NCBI RefSeq assembly: GCF_050948175.1
Contig: NC_135194.1
Coordinates: 10,532,033-10,596,032 of the forward strand
Direction of reading: 5' to 3'
Length of the DNA: 64,000 bases
From: Xylocopa sonorina
Taxonomy: Eukaryota > Arthropoda > Insecta > Hymenoptera > Apidae
Numbering within the stretch: position 1 is the stretch's first letter; every line of letters begins with the position of its first letter. Under the pieces are notes generated by a model. That model saw only the letters and a program-made list of their open reading frames with translations. It searched no databases and was not told the origin of the DNA. This document shows, piece by piece, positions 63,601 to 64,000 of the stretch. A program made the translations under genes and the position numbers.

Positions 63601-64000
63601 TTCTTCCTCGGTTCCAGAGTTTCTCCAAACTAATCTCTACGAGGCATCGAACTTTGCGTACTTTCCACGAGGCCGCTAAGCGTCAGGTACCACTGCTAAA
63701 CAAACAGATACAGTTCATCCGCAAAAAGAAATGCAATTCGTACAAAATTATACGACACCTGTCGGAATATCTAGAAATTCGCAAATTCTCACGGTCGTAC
63801 AGAGATCTCTCGTCGACTCCTCTAATTTCGAAACGAAGAATGAGGCACGTACCACGAATACTCTGGAAAAAGGAAGAACTACGGCTAGTCTGTCTACGCG
63901 GTAGCGGCTGACTTCGATGTCCATCTGCGATCTTCAATCTTGTGCACTCTGAATCGTTTTCCGACTTTCAAAAAAAAAGGGGGGAAATTAAAAGATTCGC
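57691..64000. other. Downstream noncoding stretch
   Basis: No gene is supported. The 201-codon - strand frame (58881-59486) and the 151-codon + strand frame (58123-58578) lie in CpG-rich patches and have no domain. The segment 62860-63350 is GC- then purine-rich, with a GA microsatellite (63237-63255), and could be UTR or promoter of a gene beyond the window. An 85-codon lysine/arginine-rich frame ends at 63911 with no other support. Confidence 0.55.
63237..63255. repeat. GA microsatellite
   Basis: GA dinucleotide run of 19 bp within a purine-rich tract. It could bind GAGA-type factors, but that is conjecture. Confidence 0.85.

Overview
This is non-repetitive insect nuclear DNA. It is AT-rich overall but unusually rich in CpG, has one intron-interrupted gene and many short AT, CT and AC microsatellites. 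That profile fits a hymenopteran, most likely a bee. The proposed telomerase RNA template (below) matches the TTAGG telomere repeat of bees and ants, which agrees. The species itself cannot be named from the sequence.

Only one protein-coding locus is convincing. A large terminal exon on the + strand (53081-54745, preceded by a clear 3' splice site) encodes most of a type I membrane protein: signal peptide, cysteine-rich LRR N-cap, 14 leucine-rich repeats, LRR C-cap, one membrane helix and a short His/Gln-rich tail ending in the PDZ-ligand-like sequence VTEL. The architecture is that of the Tartan/Capricious family of insect cell-recognition proteins. After the TAG stop the same frame stays open for another 211 codons (54746-55378) with coding-like codon use, so conserved-style stop-codon readthrough is likely. 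The start codon lies in an upstream exon that I could not place.

The second major item is at about 44612-44961 (+): a compact, densely foldable block with a template-like ACCTAACCTA, a 10-bp long-range helix just 3' of it, a three-way-junction-like 3' domain and a T10 run immediately downstream. Together these suggest a Pol III-transcribed telomerase RNA of the snRNA-like type known from Hymenoptera. It lies about 8.1 kb upstream of the LRR exon on the same strand.

The other roughly 60 kb is intergenic or intronic. It holds a five-copy 111-113-bp minisatellite (6754-7298), relics of a MITE family with CCCTTTGCACTCG termini (28673, 33792-33981, 41884-41985), a 116-bp tandem duplication (50973-51192), several strong perfect hairpins and palindromes, and simple repeats. 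No rRNA, tRNA, CRISPR array or intact transposase was seen, and the many short ORFs in these parts do not look coding.
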